From Carallia brachiata (taxonomy: Eukaryota > Streptophyta > Magnoliopsida > Malpighiales > Rhizophoraceae): DNA of 64,000 nt. The DNA lies in contig JADCRB010000067.1 in the NCBI GenBank assembly GCA_021464245.1, forward strand, positions 3,615,359-3,679,358. The letters run 5' to 3'. How positions within the stretch are numbered: the stretch's first letter is position 1; each line of letters begins with the position of its first letter. The translations under genes were made by a program, and so were the position numbers. The notes under the pieces were generated by a model, which did not search any database, had not been told where the DNA came from, and saw only the letters and a program-made list of their open reading frames with translations. Positions 48,832 through 60,092 of the stretch are shown one piece after another.

Positions 48832-49026
48832 TAGTACCGACGACCGTTAATCTGAATAGTAAGGAACTCGAATCTCTTTAAATAAGATCTTAAGTTTGAG
48901 TTTTATATATGAAGAAAATAGCGTTAAGAGAACCGCCCCCAATAGAGGGTTTGACAGATGTTCGAACTGAAATTGTTGGAATTTAATGAGTTTTTGGATA
49001 CCAAGGTCTCGCACAAAAAAGAAAAA
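48832..49026 (+). mobile_element. SINE-like element, family A copy 2
   Basis: It matches the element at 22163-22347 in order and spacing ('tctttaaataagatct', 'gagttttatatatgaagaaaa', 'gatgttcgaactgaaattg', then an A-rich tail after 'tctcgcac'). It lies inside unit 1 of the 2.6 kb duplication. Confidence 0.5.
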
Positions 49027-50981
49027 AACTATTGGAAGTAGTAACTTGATGATGATCTAGTGTGTTTCCTCTAGCATTGATGTGAGTTTAAATTCTCTCG
49101 TTGGCACTTCCGTCTGAATAAAAAAGAATTTAAGTGTGACTACAATGCTGAATTTCAGATTCGTTAACATTACGGTTGAGTTTGAGAGAGACTCACTCAT
49201 GTTCAATAGTAATCTATCTTCAACCCAAAAGTATAATACCTAACATACTTACGAAATATATATTTTTTTTTTGCCAAAAAAAATAGTAATGTTATCTAAC
49301 TTACAAATCTTAACTAAAGTTACTCGTTAATAGGTAAGGGTAAAGTTGGGATACCAAAAGTTTTACTGAAAATCATTTTCTAAATGATGTATTGTATTCT
49401 ACACTTGATAACCATCAACCTTCAGAGTAGGTGGAGTTCACACAAAATATTAAAATTTATGCATATGTATTATATCATGCTATGTAATAAAAGAATTTCA
49501 TTTATTTTATCTTATTTGTTGGGTCGTAACTTATATAATAAAATTATTTTTTTTATTTTCATAAATCTTACACTTCTTTTTAAGATTTAAATTTAAAATC
49601 TTCAAGATAAAAATTTACATGAATAGAAACTGCAACGAAATAAACATGGATGAAATCAATGACGAATCTAGATGGGATGGGGGACAATTGCCCCTGTAAG
49701 TTACATGGATGGAAATTTACATAAGGTTGAGTAAAAATTTTAAATTGCCCCTAAATTTTTTCAATTTTCCTGCTCCTTAAAAATATATACTTTTTTTATA
49801 GTATTCTAAAATTTGCTTCATTAATTTTTTTAATGTTTCATGTCAAACCTATTTGAACTTACCTTCGCTATATTTTTCTGCTCCGCTCTCTTAAAATTTG
49901 CACCATTTAAAAGAATTTTTTGGATTCGTAAAGTAGTACTGGCCGTTCAGTGTACATTTTTTTTTTTTCCTATCGTTTCCTTCGATCTTGCATCAATGAT
50001 TACAAATGTCCAACTAATAATTATCAAAAAAATGTTATGCCTATGTAAATAATAATAGATGTGTAATAATTTAAATTATTAAATTATAAAAGATGTATTA
50101 AATTTTAAAAAAAATATATATAAATTATTAAAAATTATTATATTAATTATGTACCACCTATATATCTTATTATATATCTTCACGCAGTCTTATTCGTTAA
50201 TTATATTAGTTTGACGTGACACCTCCGTGTCCAACTTGGTTCAAAAGCCCATGCGTCTACATAATATTTTCGTTTTTGAAAACTACTTTTTAACTGTCAA
50301 TTAGGTTAAGTAGCTTCAATGACCTTTTAACTCATGAGTAAATTTTTTATTTTTTTGTTATTATTATTATAATTTTAATATTATATTGCATAATTTTATT
50401 CGACACATTATATATTATTATTAAAAATTATATATTTTAAATTATATGTTATATATCTTATCTATCACATTATATAATAACAATTACTTAACAACTACTT
50501 AAAATGTACCTAAAATGGTATCCTTATGTTTTTCTAGTATAATTCCAAGTTATCGCTGCTCGACAGGTAAAAGCAATTGCGTTCTCTTAATGGCTGCCAC
50601 ACAGGGAATATGCATCATTCATTAAATATTGAATAGCCGTAGATGCTCTGCATATCCAGAGTTATTCTTTGAGCAGATTTTGTGCAACGTGTTTTTGAGG
50701 TCATCAGGTAAAGGGAAGAGCGTGGCGATTTGGCAAGATGAGAGAGTGGTTGCCTGTTGCCCTGCTGGCTACTATTATACGTAACGTTCGTTTTTCTGTT
50801 GAGAAAAATGTTGGCATACGCAAATAAGACTAATTTTGAAAATTAAGGTTTAGAAATAATATTAAATACGTTTAGAGTAATATTAAATGTATTTAAAATT
50901 TAATTAAAAAAAAAAGAAAATATGAACATATATTTGGCCACAAGTGCATGGCGACTTAATGAATCCCTTTTCTGTTTTGAA

Positions 50982-51001
50982 CCATTGCCGAAAGGCAATG
51001 G
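50982..51001. repeat. Perfect hairpin CCATTGCC-GAAA-GGCAATGG
   Basis: An 8 bp perfect stem closed by a GAAA (GNRA-type) loop. An identical copy is at 53601-53620, and weaker forms (gcatcgcc-gaaa-ggcaatt) are at 51331-51349 and 53942-53960. Confidence 0.8.
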
Positions 51002-51469
51002 GAAGATTAAAAGCCGGAAGAACGAGCCAAATTGCACTCACTGCACATACGGGACACATCTACTTGGTGCTTCAGTTTAGGAAAGAATTAAAGAGGCGCA
51101 GAAAATAGATGAAGTTTTAATAATTTATTAATTTATTAAATTTTTATTAATTTAATTATTAAATAATTTATATTATTTTATAGTTATTTTAAAATTAATT
51201 AATTGAAGTAACTAACTTTTTTTTTTCCAAGCAAAAGGTAAGCAAAGAGTGTTGCGATTTGGCAAGATGAGAGATTGGATACGTGTTGTTGACCACTACG
51301 ATAAGTAACGTACAACATTTTTGTTTTAAAGCATCGCCGAAAGGCAATTGGAAGACAAATATAAAACCTTGAGTTCATTAGTGAATAGTGAATAACCTTT
51401 CGTTATTATATATTAATGAACCTCAGAGAAATTTTGTTGTTGAATAAGTAATGTTATTACTATTAGAAG

Positions 51470-51663
51470 TAGTACCAACGACCGTTTATACGAATAGTAA
51501 CGAATTTGAGTCTCCATAAATAAAATTTTAAATTTAAGTTTTGTGTATAAAAAAATAGTCGTGGGAGAGTCGCCCCCTAATAGAGATTTCGACAAATGTT
51601 CGAACTGGATTAATCAAGATCTAATGAACTTTTAGATGGTAGAGTCTTGCAAAAAAAAAAAAG
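51470..51663 (+). mobile_element. SINE-like element, family A copy 3
   Basis: Duplicate of copy 2 within unit 2. Its 3' part, ttcgaactggattaatcaag ... tcttgc followed by 12 A, is the best match to the 22163-22347 element. Confidence 0.55.
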
Positions 51664-52325
51664 CTACTAGAAATAGTAGCATGGCGGTAATCCAGTGTGT
51701 TTCCTCTAGTATTGACGCGAGTTTAATTCTCTCATTGGCACTTTTCTCTGAATAAAAAGAAATTTAAGTGTGAGTACAGTATTAAATTTTAAACTCGTTA
51801 ATATTACGATTGAGTTTAAGAGAGACCCACTCAAATCTAACAATACTTCATCCTTAACTCATAAGTATAATATCCAACAAACTTATTTTTGTTTTTGCCA
51901 AAAAAAAATAATGTTATTTGACTAATAAATCTTCACCAAAGTTACTCATTAATAGGTAAGGGTAAAATTGGGATACTAAAAGTTTTACTGAAAATCATTT
52001 TCTAAATGATGTGTCATATTCTACGCTTGATAGCCATCAACATACAGATTAGGTGGAGCTCACACAAACTATTAAAATATATGCATATGTATTATATCAG
52101 GTTATGTAATAAAGGAATTTCATTTATTTAATTTTATTTGTTAGATTGTGAATTATATAGTAAAAAAATTTTATCTATTTTTATAAATTTTACACGTCCT
52201 TCTTAAGATTTGAAATCAAAATCTTCGAGATAAAAATTTATATAAATAGAAACTAAAATGAAATAAACATGGATGAAATCAATGGCGAATCTAGATGCGA
52301 TGGGGGACAATTGCCCCTGTAAGTT

Positions 52326-52392
52326 TTTTTTTTTTTTTTTTTTGGTACAACTGAAGAAGAAGGAACAAAGTATAAAAGGGACAAAGTATAAA
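52326..52392 (-). mobile_element. 67 bp poly(A)-tailed retro-insertion with 18 bp target duplication
   Basis: Unit 2 has caattgcccctgtaagtt at 52308-52325 and again at 52393-52410; unit 1 has it once (from 49684). The inserted 67 bases start with a ~19-base T run and continue ggtacaactgaagaagaagg ... aagtataaa. On the minus strand this is a short body with a poly(A) tail. An 18 bp target duplication with a poly(A) tail is the mark of L1-type priming. The body is too short to name. Confidence 0.85.
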
Positions 52393-53990
52393 CAATTGCC
52401 CCTGTAAGTTACATGGATGGAAATTCACATATAGGTTGAGTAAAAATTTTAGATTGCCCCTAAATTTTTTCAATTTTCCTACTCCTTAAATATATATATA
52501 TATTTTTTATAGTATTCTAAAATTTGCTTCATTATTTTTTAATGTTTCATGTCTCAACCTTTTTAAACTTACCTTCGCTATATTTTTCTGCTCCCCTCTC
52601 TTAAAATTTGTACCATTTAAAAGAATTTTCTGGATTCGTAAAGTAGTACTGGCCGTTCATTGTACATTTTTTTGGCTCCTTTTTTTTTGACCAAATTTTT
52701 TTTGCTCCTCTATCGCTTCCTTTGATCATGCATCAATGATTATTATAAATAATAGGTATACAGTAATTTAAATTACTAGATTATAAAAATAATATTAAAT
52801 TAAAAAAATTAAAAATATATAAATTGTTAGAGATTATTATATTAATGATGTACTTCTTATATTTCTTGTTATATATATCCACACAGTCTTATTCGTTAGT
52901 TATATTAGTTTGACGTGACACTTCTGTGTCCAAATTGGTTCAAAAGCCCATGCGTCCACATAATATTTCCGTTTCGAAAAATACCTTTTAATTGTAAGTT
53001 AGGTTAAGTAGTTTCTTTGATTTTTTAACCAATGAATGAATTTTTTTAAATTATTATTATTATAATTTTAATATTATATAATATAATTTTATCTAATATA
53101 TCGTATATTATTATTAAGAATGACAATTATTTCACAACCATTTAACATAACAGCTGCCTAATGGTATCCTTCTGTTTGTTTAGTATAATTCCAAGTTTTC
53201 GCTGCTCATTCAATAGGTAAAGCATTTTCGTTCTCTTAATGGCTGCCAGCCATTGAATAGCTGTAGATGCTCTGCATATTTAGAGTTACTTTGAGCAGAT
53301 TTTGTGCAATGTGTTTTTGAGATCATCAGTTAAAGGGATGCGCGTGGCGATTTGGCAAGATGAGAGAGTGATTGCGTGTTGCCCTGCCGGCTACTATTAT
53401 ATGTAACGTACGTTTTTCTGTTGAGAAAAGTGTTGGCATACACAAGTAAGACTAATTTTAAAAATTAAGATTTAAAAATAACATTAAATATTTAAAATAA
53501 TATTAAATATAATTAAAATGTAATTTTTTAGAAAAAGAGAGTGGAGCATAAGTTTGGCCGCAAACGTATGACGACTTAATGAATCCTTTTCTGTTTTGAA
53601 CCATTGCCGAAAGGCAATGGGAAGATAAAATACAGGAAGAACGAGCCAAATTGCATTAACTGCGCATACGGCCACATCTACTTGGTGCTTCAATTTAGGA
53701 AAGAATTAGAGAGGTGCAGACAATAGATGAAGTTTTGATAATTTATTAATTTTTTTATTAATTTAATTATTAAATAATTTTTATTATTTTATAGTTATTT
53801 AAAAATTAATTAATTGAAGTCACTAAGTTTTTTCTTTCCAATCAAAAGGCAACCAAAGAGTGTTGCGATTTCGCAAGATGATAGATTGAATACGTGTTGT
53901 TGGCCACTACAATAAGTAACGTACAACAATTTTGTTTTAAAGCATCGCCGAAAGGCAATTGGGAGAGAAATAAGGGAAGACCCAACCAAA

Positions 53991-55036
53991 TTGCCTTCAC
54001 TGTACATACATACATATAGATAAGCAAACGGATTTGGTTTAGGACATTTATTTAAACCAAATTATTAGTGACAACTTAAAAAATTTCAAAGTGGCAACTG
54101 TTAATAATTTTAGAAACTTTTATTTTGACTCTTTTTTTATTATAATTTATTTATAATCTTACATTACATTCAAAATAAAAAATAATAAAATAAATTTATA
54201 TAATATAAAATTATGAGTGAATTATACTAAAAAAAAAATCAAAATAATAGCGCCATTATGAGTGCAGTATTTTTATTTGCGTCACTCCTGCGGTTGAAAC
54301 TTGCATCCATAGGGGATAAAACCCTAGGATGCCGTAAGCCTGGAAACGACTAAGTCACACGAGATTAGTACGGAATATCCATACGAGACTCAGCTTGAGG
54401 GGCTATCAATTGGGAGGCCAGATGGAAATTAGGATGTAACTATACTTTCAGGGTGGAAAAAAAATTTCGTATGAAAATAAAAGAAAGTTGCAGAAAGAGA
54501 ATTCTACAATCATGAGGAATTTGCCTCTCAATGATTTCTGGAATTCATTTCTGTGTTAAGATCATGAGATTTAAGTCCTCTAAAATTCCCTTGTGAGATA
54601 GGTGGATTAGTTAGGCACGTATCCATACACAGCTACAAAACTTAAAAATACAGTAGTCTAATGGCATGAATTTAATTACTCAACAAAATATTATTTTAAT
54701 ACTACTTTAAAGCCATTTAATTTTTTTTTTCAAAAATATGTATCTGTAGTATAGTATGACTAAAAATTAAATAGCAAATATTCAAGTTTATTTATTATTT
54801 TCCAAATCTACAAACAAAAATAGCTCTTATCATGTACCCAAAACATAGCCTATTCTTTAGAATATTACATAGTTAAGTTTAGACTTTTTTTAAAATTTTT
54901 TATTTCTAATATTATTAGGAAAAAAAGTTTTAAAATTTGTGAGATGTAAAGTTAGCCAAAAGCCCTCGTTGCTAACTTTAGACTAATTAACACTTGAAAA
55001 GAATAATTTCTAATAAAGTTGACAGACACAACTTAA
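53991..55036. other. Spacer downstream of PME-2
   Basis: Mostly AT-rich. A patch at about 54280-54440 (gcgtcactcctgcggttgaa ... ggggctatcaattgggagg) has a different base composition and may be repeat-derived, but I cannot name it. Confidence 0.4.
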
Positions 55037-58000
55037 TCACAGGCCGGGGGTGAAAGGCACAGTGGTCGCCGGCAACCAAGAGTTTCCGGCAATGAAATCG
55101 GCGACGGTGAATTGGGATGCCTCCGATGCACTAGTTATCACACGGTAGCCTTCCCAAGTAACTCTTTTTGCGGTGGATGAGCCAGGGCCAGTGTTCATGT
55201 ACTCACCGTAGTACAAGGTGCTGAGAGCAAAATTTCCGCTCCAAGGCACCCAGCCGGCCGGGTTGATGAGGCTGTCAAGGTAAGTTTTCATGAAAACAGT
55301 CCTCGAATATTTTTGCCAAGGCCTGCCAAGGTACGCATTAACCGAGCCTTGGACCGGCTTTAAGTCCGAAGCAGCGGTGACCCTGGAGTTGTGAATGGAA
55401 ATTCCCGTGTTTTGATTAGGGTCGGTCCTGCCTTGAGCGGTGAGAATATTGGTTTTCGCCGGAGGGTTGCGAGCATAAAGGTTGCAGTTCTGGAAAACGA
55501 CGGCGGCGTTGCCAAATATGAAGTCGACGGTGCCGTATATGTCACATTCTCTGTAGAATTGTCTTTGGCTGTGGACGAAGAGTGTGTCTTGGTATCCTTC
55601 GAAGCTGCAACGGTAGAAGACCGACAGGTCGGCACCGCACCGCACCGCCACTGCCTGGTGGCTCTGTGGTCCGGCGGTGTTTCTGAATGTCACGTCCCGA
55701 GCAATGAAGCCATCTCCATCAACAGCTGCAATTTTAATTATTTAAAAAAAAATTAAAATGAAACTCATAAGTTGGTAAGACAATGAGATTATTACTACAT
55801 TTTGAATTTTCCGAATAGTTTTATTTTCAAAATATCTTTGAGGGTCGGAAAATGTTTTTATTTTCAGAATATTTTTGAGAGTTGGTTTTAGCCCAAATTA
55901 TGCAGTAGCAGCCCTTTAAGAAAAAAAAATAATAATAATAAAAAGAATATTCTTATTTTCCAATCATTTATCTGATAAATTTTTGCTTAGAATATGCAAA
56001 GAAAAAGTTATGAAAATCTAACATGACTGTGGATCTGGAATGAATAAAATTATTATTATTATTATTATTGTCTTTAATAGTGTGTTTGAATTTGTGAGAA
56101 ACTATGAGAAAGAAATTGATGAGAAAAAACTAAATAGTAATTTGTGAGAAAAAATTATGATAAAATCAAATTATTTGAATTAATTAGAAAATTGTGAAAA
56201 AAATGATAGGAAAGATAAATGAATAATAATTTATGAGAAAAAAATTGTAAGAAAATAATATAATTAGAATGATATTATTCTTTTTTTTCGTGAGATTTTT
56301 TCTCATGATTTCTCATGGAAACCAAACTAGGCATAAGAATTGGTAGATGAACGGTTGAAAAAGAGACGGACGAGGATATGAACAGAAGTTGGAATCTCAT
56401 TCATATAATTAAAAAACGTTGACTCAATTATTTCAATTAAGTTAAACCCCGAATCAATTAGAGCATTTCCATAAGAAAATACGTTTGAAAAAATATTCGA
56501 ATGTAACTGATTGGATTTAATATATCATTGATTAGATTGTAAGTACAACTAAATATTAAATTTTTTTTTATACTCAATTACATTTATAATTCAATCAATT
56601 ACATATTAAATCTGATTAATTATATTTAGACATATTACGAGGACTTCTTCTAGAAATGTAATTTTTTTCAACTAATAAAGTCAAAGTTTTCCTTTGTGGG
56701 CCACAGACTCGAATAGAGGAAACAAATGCCTGTTCTTATGGCTTCAATTTTCAAATCAGTAATTCAAGTGCCTAATTGGCCGTCCTAATCTGCGAGGGGC
56801 AAGGACCACCCAAGCAACAGGTAAATAATACTTGTCTGGACCATTTAACACAAACGCTAATATATGCATGCAAAATTAAAGAAGATTATTTGTGGTTATG
56901 TTCTAACTAGTGTTGAAGCTCACCAAGATAATTGCTCGTAACAAGCCTTGCCTACCAAAACAGGTTCGAAATTACCATTTCACATCACACATTGAACCAA
57001 ATATAACAAAAAATTTCGGTTGTGTAAAATTAGTAAAAAGAAAACCCACTATGAGTAAGATTTTTAAGTAGTCAGATACAACGAGTGTTATTTTTAGTAT
57101 TTGTTAATTTTATTTTATTTTATAATAAATAAAATTCACTTATAATTTAACCTAACATAAATCTAATTTTTTAAAAGAAAAAAAAAAGTGAGAAAACAAG
57201 TGAAGTGAGTTCCGGTGGATATTAGCCAAAGTATGTTAATAGCATCCAATTAAAGAGTTGAATTACTCACCAAAAGTAGCTGAATTGAAGGTTGTGGAGC
57301 CTCCTCCAGCACTTCTGCTCCCAGTGATAATAGTCCTCCCTATACCATCACCCACCAACATAATATTGGTCAGCTTTGTAGGTATCTCTACATTTTCATT
57401 GTACGTCCCTGCCTTGACATGTATCACAAACCTTCCACTACCGGACCTTTTAGATGCAGCAGCAGCTATGGCTTCTTTGATTGTCTTGTAGTTCCCCGAT
57501 CGGTCTCCGGCGACCACAATATTGGCCTGGGAGGACGGTGAGGTGGCTTGCAAGAGTTTCCGGTCCCCGGGGCTGACCCATGTAGGGAACCCGCCTTTGT
57601 ATGTAGGCTTAGAGGGTGGTGCAGCTGCTACCACCTTGTTGACAGCCAATGTGTTGCTAATTAACTTGGACACATTGTTTGACATCATAGGCAATACATA
57701 GTCAGCCATTCCGAGTTCGATGAACCCGGTTCGGCACGTTTCGAGGTTGGTCAGAGCCGCGCTGAGCCATGTTTGTGCATCAAATTTGGTGCATTTGGAG
57801 CTCGTCAGGGTGCGGTTGAGACCCAGGACGGTGAATTCATGGAGCTTAAGGCAATCGGTCCATGCAGCCTTTTCGAGGTGGTTCCTGCACTTTGGGCCTA
57901 GTGAATAAGCGTTGGCTTGTGCATGCAACGCACGATCTAGCGCCAGTTCCACGGAAACCTGGAGAAAATCCGATTCATGCCTGATTGGGGCGTTTTTGGG

Positions 58001-58147
58001 ACTGCGGCTCAGGAAATACTCGCATGGTTCTGGGTTGGGCATTTTGCTGCACCATGCTTTCACCTCTTTGTTATTGTACCCCAAAATGGTGATTGGGGAC
58101 ATAACAAGAGGTAAAATCAGAACCGTTAATAGCACATGAAGAAGCAT
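55037..58147 (-). CDS. Pectinesterase with PMEI pro-region (PME-2)
   Basis: Type-I (group 2) pro-pectinesterase acting in the cell wall. Exons 57271-58147 and 55037-55725 give 521 aa. The single intron splits ATF|GDGF-type sequence at the conserved position. Residues 1-~24 are a signal peptide. The PMEI domain (~30-180) keeps its Cys pairs ([41 protein letters not shown]). The processing motif DRKLLQA precedes the catalytic domain. Catalytic hallmarks: [36 protein letters not shown], the canonical [13 protein letters not shown] with both Asp, and [14 protein letters not shown]. All expected residues are present, so an active enzyme is likely. Its neighbour PME-1 is more diverged. Compared with PME-1 it lacks the second intron. 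The intron (55726-57270) holds a MITE. Confidence 0.95.
56076..56332. mobile_element. MITE in PME-2 intron
   Basis: tagtgtgtttgaatttgtgagaa at 56077 is inverted near 56290-56332 (tttctcatgatttctcatgg ... aaactaggc). It is ~255 bp, made of 'gtgagaaa' words, and non-coding. Target duplication is not clear. Confidence 0.6.
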
Positions 58148-58311
58148 CGTAGATATAGCAAATTGTCCCCAATGGCTAGACTATCAGCTCGAAAGAAAAA
58201 AAAAAGATATGGCAAATTGCAAAATGGATTGTGAAAAACTGGCCAATTGTGAAGTGCTATTGCTTTTGGGTTGCTTGTTTGAGTCTGTGGGGTTTCATGT
58301 CCTAAATTGGC

Positions 58312-58325
58312 TACTCATATATACA
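58312..58325 (-). promoter_or_regulatory. Possible TATA box of PME-2
   Basis: The minus strand reads gtgtatatatgag about 170 bases upstream of the PME-2 start codon. Plausible TATA, position slightly far. Confidence 0.35.
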
Positions 58326-58429
58326 CAAGCCAAGCAAATGGGTGGGTTTCAAAGCGGCAGTAGTAGCCCAATGCGTCACTTACTTGGACAACCTTCTCTT
58401 TTCTATGTTCTATACTTTTTTATGTTATA

Positions 58430-59617
58430 ATTAATTGTAAAATATACTTTGCTAGTTGCAAATAAATCGACGAAGCGATGTTTGCGTCTTAATTGTTAAC
58501 TTAGGACAAATACTAAGAATAACATTGGGTGTTGGATTAGCATTGTTATGTTTTGACTTTTTCAATTTTCACGGTTGATTTCGGAAAGAAAATATCTTCT
58601 TGGTTCTAAAAGAATTGTTCAAAAGTAATAGATGTTTGAATTCATTAAAGGGAAAAAAAATTAAGAGCCAGAGATCCGAGAAAGTTTTCATAATATAACA
58701 ATTTTTTAATTTTAAGTAATAATATTTATATTTTATGTAATAAAAAATTTATCACTTCATTTTTTGTTATATAAAGTATAAATATTGTTATTTGAAATTG
58801 TAAGTTTGTTATATTATAGAAATTTTCTCCTATCTCAAATCTCTGACTCTAAAACAATGCTCTAAAAAAATATACAAGCTATTAAACTATTGTCGAATAA
58901 GATTAAGTTACTACTTGTTGGTACTTAAATATGACCATATAGTCTTAATCTTTACAAAAAGAAAGCAAGGCAGCAAAAATATGAACATATAGTCTTAATC
59001 TTTGAAAAAAGAAAGAAAGGCAGCAAACCACCTAGATTGGCATTATCTGATGCCAGCAGCACTATACTTTGTTCAGAATTAAAAAAGCTGCAGTTCAGTA
59101 TACTACCATCTCTATTGCAAAGCTGTGATGAGATACATTTGTAATGAACTGTGCTAGCAGCCATTAACGAACTACGTATGTCAAGGAAATAATTACCATC
59201 CATGGAAACCATATATGGTACGTTGACTGACCAAATGGTCCGAAATCATGGCTCTTAACAACATGGAGAAGTCCCAAATAAAGTCTATTTTAGACCTAAC
59301 CGTAACATTCAAATCCCAAAGAGTAAAAAGAAATTGATGGGCTATAACTAGGGGGGGGGGGGGATCTCACTTATCATGTACTTAAGCTAATAATTAATTA
59401 AAACTTTTGGAAATGAACAAGAAACAGAAGGGGGAAGGGTAATTTGAGACATGTGTCTACATAAGCAAATTAATCCGATAAATTAATTTCCCTTAATGAA
59501 CCTTCTAGAAAGTAATTATCCATTCGAGTCGACTGCGAACCAAAACGGAACAAACATTCACGTCGACTTAAGTCTGTCCGGCACTGTACAGCTCACGAAA
59601 ATTCGACTGCGAACCAA
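58430..59617. other. Intergenic region, no gene seen
   Basis: AT-rich, with a 50 bp tandem duplication at 58931-59030 (atgaccatatagtcttaatc / atgaacatatagtcttaatc) and a G-run at 59351-59363. No supported ORF. Confidence 0.5.
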
Positions 59618-60092
59618 AAGGAATATCAATACTTTTAATAATAAATCTTTAAATTTTCTTACGTTTGAATTCTAAACCTTTTGATTTTATACTAAATCAG
59701 TCTTTTAAATTACAAAAAGTAGTCAATCAATTAATAAATGAGTTTAACTTAATAAAAATTATTTTAAAAAAGTTAAATACACAAATTAAATATTTTTTAA
59801 TCAACAAAAATACATATTAAATATTTTTTTAATCAATAAATATACGAATTAAATAAGTAACATGCATATTTTTGATAGAAAAGACATTTAATTAATTCAT
59901 ATATTTAATCTTTTTTTAAATAATTTTTTATAAAGTTAAAATTATTTTTTAATAGATTGATCACCTTTGGTAAACAGAGGAACTGATTTGGTAGAAAATC
60001 AAAAAGTTTAGGATTCAAATGAAATGTTAAAAAAAGTTTAGAACTCAAATTTAAAAAATTTAAAAGTTTAAAATTAAAAATATTGATATCCA
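59618..60092. mobile_element. Mutator-type foldback MITE, copy 2
   Basis: Ends gaatatcaatacttttaat and attaaaaatattgatatcc are inverse. The interior matches the copy at 1682-2181 ('gtttgaattctaaacctttt', 'actaaatcagtctttaaattacaaaaagtagtcaatc' in part, and inverse blocks on the right). Flanks gaaccaaaag and gaacgaaaaag resemble a decayed 9-10 bp target duplication. Confidence 0.7.

Larger units (their letters stand above)
48738..51370. repeat. 2.6 kb tandem duplication, unit 1
   Basis: The block starting gagttcattagtgaatagtg at 48738 recurs at 51371, and the two units stay alignable to their ends (e.g. ccattgccgaaaggcaatgg at 50982 and 53601; gcatcgccgaaaggcaatt at 51331 and 53942). The offset drifts from ~2633 to ~2611 through small indels. 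Substitutions are frequent, so the duplication is not very recent. There is no supported ORF. The unit includes a SINE-like copy (about 48832-49026) and internal smaller repeats. It sits between two pectinesterase genes but contains no PME sequence that I can see. Confidence 0.88.
51371..53990. repeat. 2.6 kb tandem duplication, unit 2
   Basis: Second unit of the duplication that begins at 48738. It differs from unit 1 by scattered substitutions, small indels and a 67 bp insertion at 52326-52392. The right limit is approximate (about 53965-53990). No coding sequence is seen. Confidence 0.86.

Noticed and set aside
58209..58430. 73-codon plus-strand ORF in the PME-2 promoter
   Set aside because: No family likeness, no splice context, and it covers the likely TATA region of PME-2.
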